A stretch of 64,000 bases of DNA, from the NCBI GenBank assembly GCA_027475525.1, contig JAMWFC010000033.1, positions 806,001-870,000 of the forward strand, read 5' to 3'. Positions 62,517 to 64,000 of this stretch are shown here, piece by piece; position 1 is the first letter of the stretch; every line of letters starts with the position of its first letter. Position numbers and translations under genes: made by a program. This DNA comes from Macrolepiota albuminosa (Eukaryota > Basidiomycota > Agaricomycetes > Agaricales > Agaricaceae). The notes beneath the pieces were generated by a model, which had not been told where the DNA came from, ran no database searches, and saw only the letters and a program-made list of their open reading frames with translations.

Positions 62517-63339
62517 ATGGCGCCAAAAAAGACCCCCGTCTCTTCTAAAGCAGCCTGTACGATGACCTGGCTGATCCGTCTCGCGCTCTTTGTCGTCTTC
62601 ATCGCGACTTGCGTCTGGATAGACGGCCTTCGCGTGCGCCTAATCTTTTATTTTTATTTTCTCTCTTTCACCTTTTCCTCCTCAGTCCAACTTTTACATC
62701 CTCGACCCCGAAACAATCCACCAAGTCGCCAAATCCGCCGTCGCCGCTTACCCAGACGACACGCGCGGGATGATCACGCACATCCTCGCAAACCTCACCG
62801 CGACCTACCCCTCCACACAGCTCCGGCTCAACCCCGACTCCTCCGAATGGGTATTCAACAACGCCGGCGGCGCCATGGGTGCAATGTACATCATCCACGC
62901 CAGCATCACGGAGTACCTCATCGTCTTCGGCACACCACTCGGCACTGAAGGCCACACGGGCTTACACACCGCCGACGATTACTTTAATATCCTCGTTGGC
63001 GAGCAGTGGGCTTTCGCTCCCGGCGCCCTCGAGATGGAGCGCTACACGCCCGGCACCGTACATTTCCTCCCGCGCTTTACTGCCAAGCAGTATAAGATGC
63101 ACGAAGGGTGCTTCGCCCTCGAGTACGCCAGAGGTAAGTCTCCTCTTTTCTCCTCTTCCCTTCCCTTGCCCCGTACACAACCCCCGCTTACCTCTCCCCC
63201 GCAAGGCTGGATACCGCTGATGCTGCCTTTCGGACTCATGGATACGTTGACGTCGACACTTGACGTCCCCACGTTTTATCATACCGCCCGTATCACCGCT
63301 AGGGAAATGATCAAGAATCTACTCATTGGGAAAATATAA
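62517..63339 (+). CDS. ERG2: sterol C-8 isomerase
   Basis: Converts fecosterol to episterol by moving the C8-C9 double bond to C7-C8 in ergosterol synthesis, at the ER membrane. Three exons (62517-62633, 62686-63133, 63206-63339) total 699 nt or 232 residues, close to the usual 220. One N-terminal membrane segment (TWLIRLALFVVFIATCVWI) precedes the lumenal cupin-like domain shared with the sigma-1 receptor. Conserved stretches are SSEWVFNNAGGAMGAM, GTEGHTGLHTADDYFNIL, the Glu-bearing MHEGCFALEYARG, and a C-terminal WIPLMLPFGLMDTLTSTLD. The HTAD Asp and the EYARG-region Glu match the proposed catalytic pair by position. The start has a good context (TCCATGG). It is the target of morpholine-type antifungals. 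Confidence 0.97.
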
Positions 63340-64000
63340 TCCTCTTGCTATATGTATCTAGATATCTATCTATACCCGTGTGCTGTCGATAGGAATCACA
63401 GTTCTTTTCTTGAAAAACCTCGGCCGAGAATATGCAAATTTGACAGCGCCGCCAAAATTGTTCTTATTTGGTAAAACAGTCATACTTTTCGACTGTCCAA
63501 ACAATCACAAATACCCGACCTGTCATAACCACACCAAATCGTACCGAGTGTTTTCAAAACCAAAGGAATCTGGGATTCTCGACCATTCAAAGTAGACCAT
63601 TTGCTCAATGCTCGTCAGCTGACATAAACATGTAACGCTGTGAATGCGAATTTCCACTGCTCAAATGGACAAATGGACCATTGCAGGGCTTTTCTTGACG
63701 TTTACTTACACTGAGACCGTGTCCATGCCTTCAACTCTGAGAACAAACAAGCAACAGTGTTCCTCAAAAGTACAGAAAAACCCAGATTCTTCTCTGCAAC
63801 TTGAGAGATCCATTACCACCGATCTAGATCCATAGCTGGAGCAATAAATCATTCAAGGCCATGAAAGTCACCCTGGTAGGATGGTATGTGCTTCTTGATG
63901 GCACATTAGGGGGGGTTATCTGTGCTGATGGGAAGTACTGTAAGCACATCGACTGCACCTCTTTGAAGCCAAGATTGCAATCAGGCCTGGAAAGTCCGTT
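63340..64000. other. 3' flank of ERG2; open frame into window edge
   Basis: No gene is recognised to about 63840. From 63860 to the edge both strands stay open: plus ATG at 63861 with a Cys-rich ICADGKYCKHIDC stretch, minus with NGLSRPDCNLGFKEVQSMC running in from the right. One may be the edge of a transposon or host gene; the strand cannot be decided from this window. Confidence 0.3.

Overview
The window comes from a filamentous basidiomycete, most likely an Agaricomycete. The host genes carry many short GT-AG introns (about 35-60 nt) at plausible phases. The ribosomal protein uL2 has a typical fungal sequence. The retroelements are chromodomain and related Ty3/Gypsy types, with a Copia-type gag, L1/Tad-like LINE debris and tRNA-derived SINEs around them. 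No species is claimed.

Layout. (1) 1-3.9 kb is a low-gene flank with an old LTR-like repeat, a decayed coiled-coil coding remnant and a tRNA-derived SINE. (2) 3932-34020 is one nested LTR-retrotransposon block. The outer element E1 is a chromodomain Gypsy element transcribed right to left, with LTRs about 1% diverged and a TCACAT target duplication. Its integrase is split by a solo LTR (7313-8382) and its gag by a second, composite Gypsy element E2 (13445-31377). Both inserts are flanked by CCGG, and removing either one restores the E1 reading frame exactly. E1 and E2 each carry extra, spliced, opposite-strand genes between pol and the 3' LTR. (3) 34.0-39.6 kb is a graveyard of SINEs, inverted-repeat elements, an LTR-like repeat, a LINE endonuclease relic and a Gypsy integrase relic riddled with TAA/TAG/TGA codons. 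(4) 39.6-63.3 kb holds the host genes: a membrane-anchored ankyrin-repeat protein built from tandemly duplicated exons, uL2, an NB-ARC/TPR NOD-like protein, an SH3-domain protein, a stand-alone Copia-type gag ORF, a Rim2-type mitochondrial pyrimidine nucleotide carrier, a large Q/G/M-rich SSXT (SS18-like) protein, and the sterol C-8 isomerase ERG2 in divergent orientation to it.

How it works together. E1 and E2 are self-contained replicative units. E1 appears to prime reverse transcription from its own mRNA 5' end (12-nt self-complementarity), as in the Tf1/sushi group, while E2 has a tRNA-type primer site. The host genes are unrelated housekeeping and fungal recognition-type genes.

Main caution. 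Eighteen tandem duplications with a period of exactly 77 bp, plus one of about 77 bp, lie at 8980-34023 and none was seen outside the retroelement block. They frameshift nearly every retroelement ORF. This is best explained as an untrimmed k=77 contig overlap in the assembly, so most apparent frameshifts in E1 and E2 should not be read as biological decay. Exon boundaries below were read by eye from splice consensus, phase and protein continuity.
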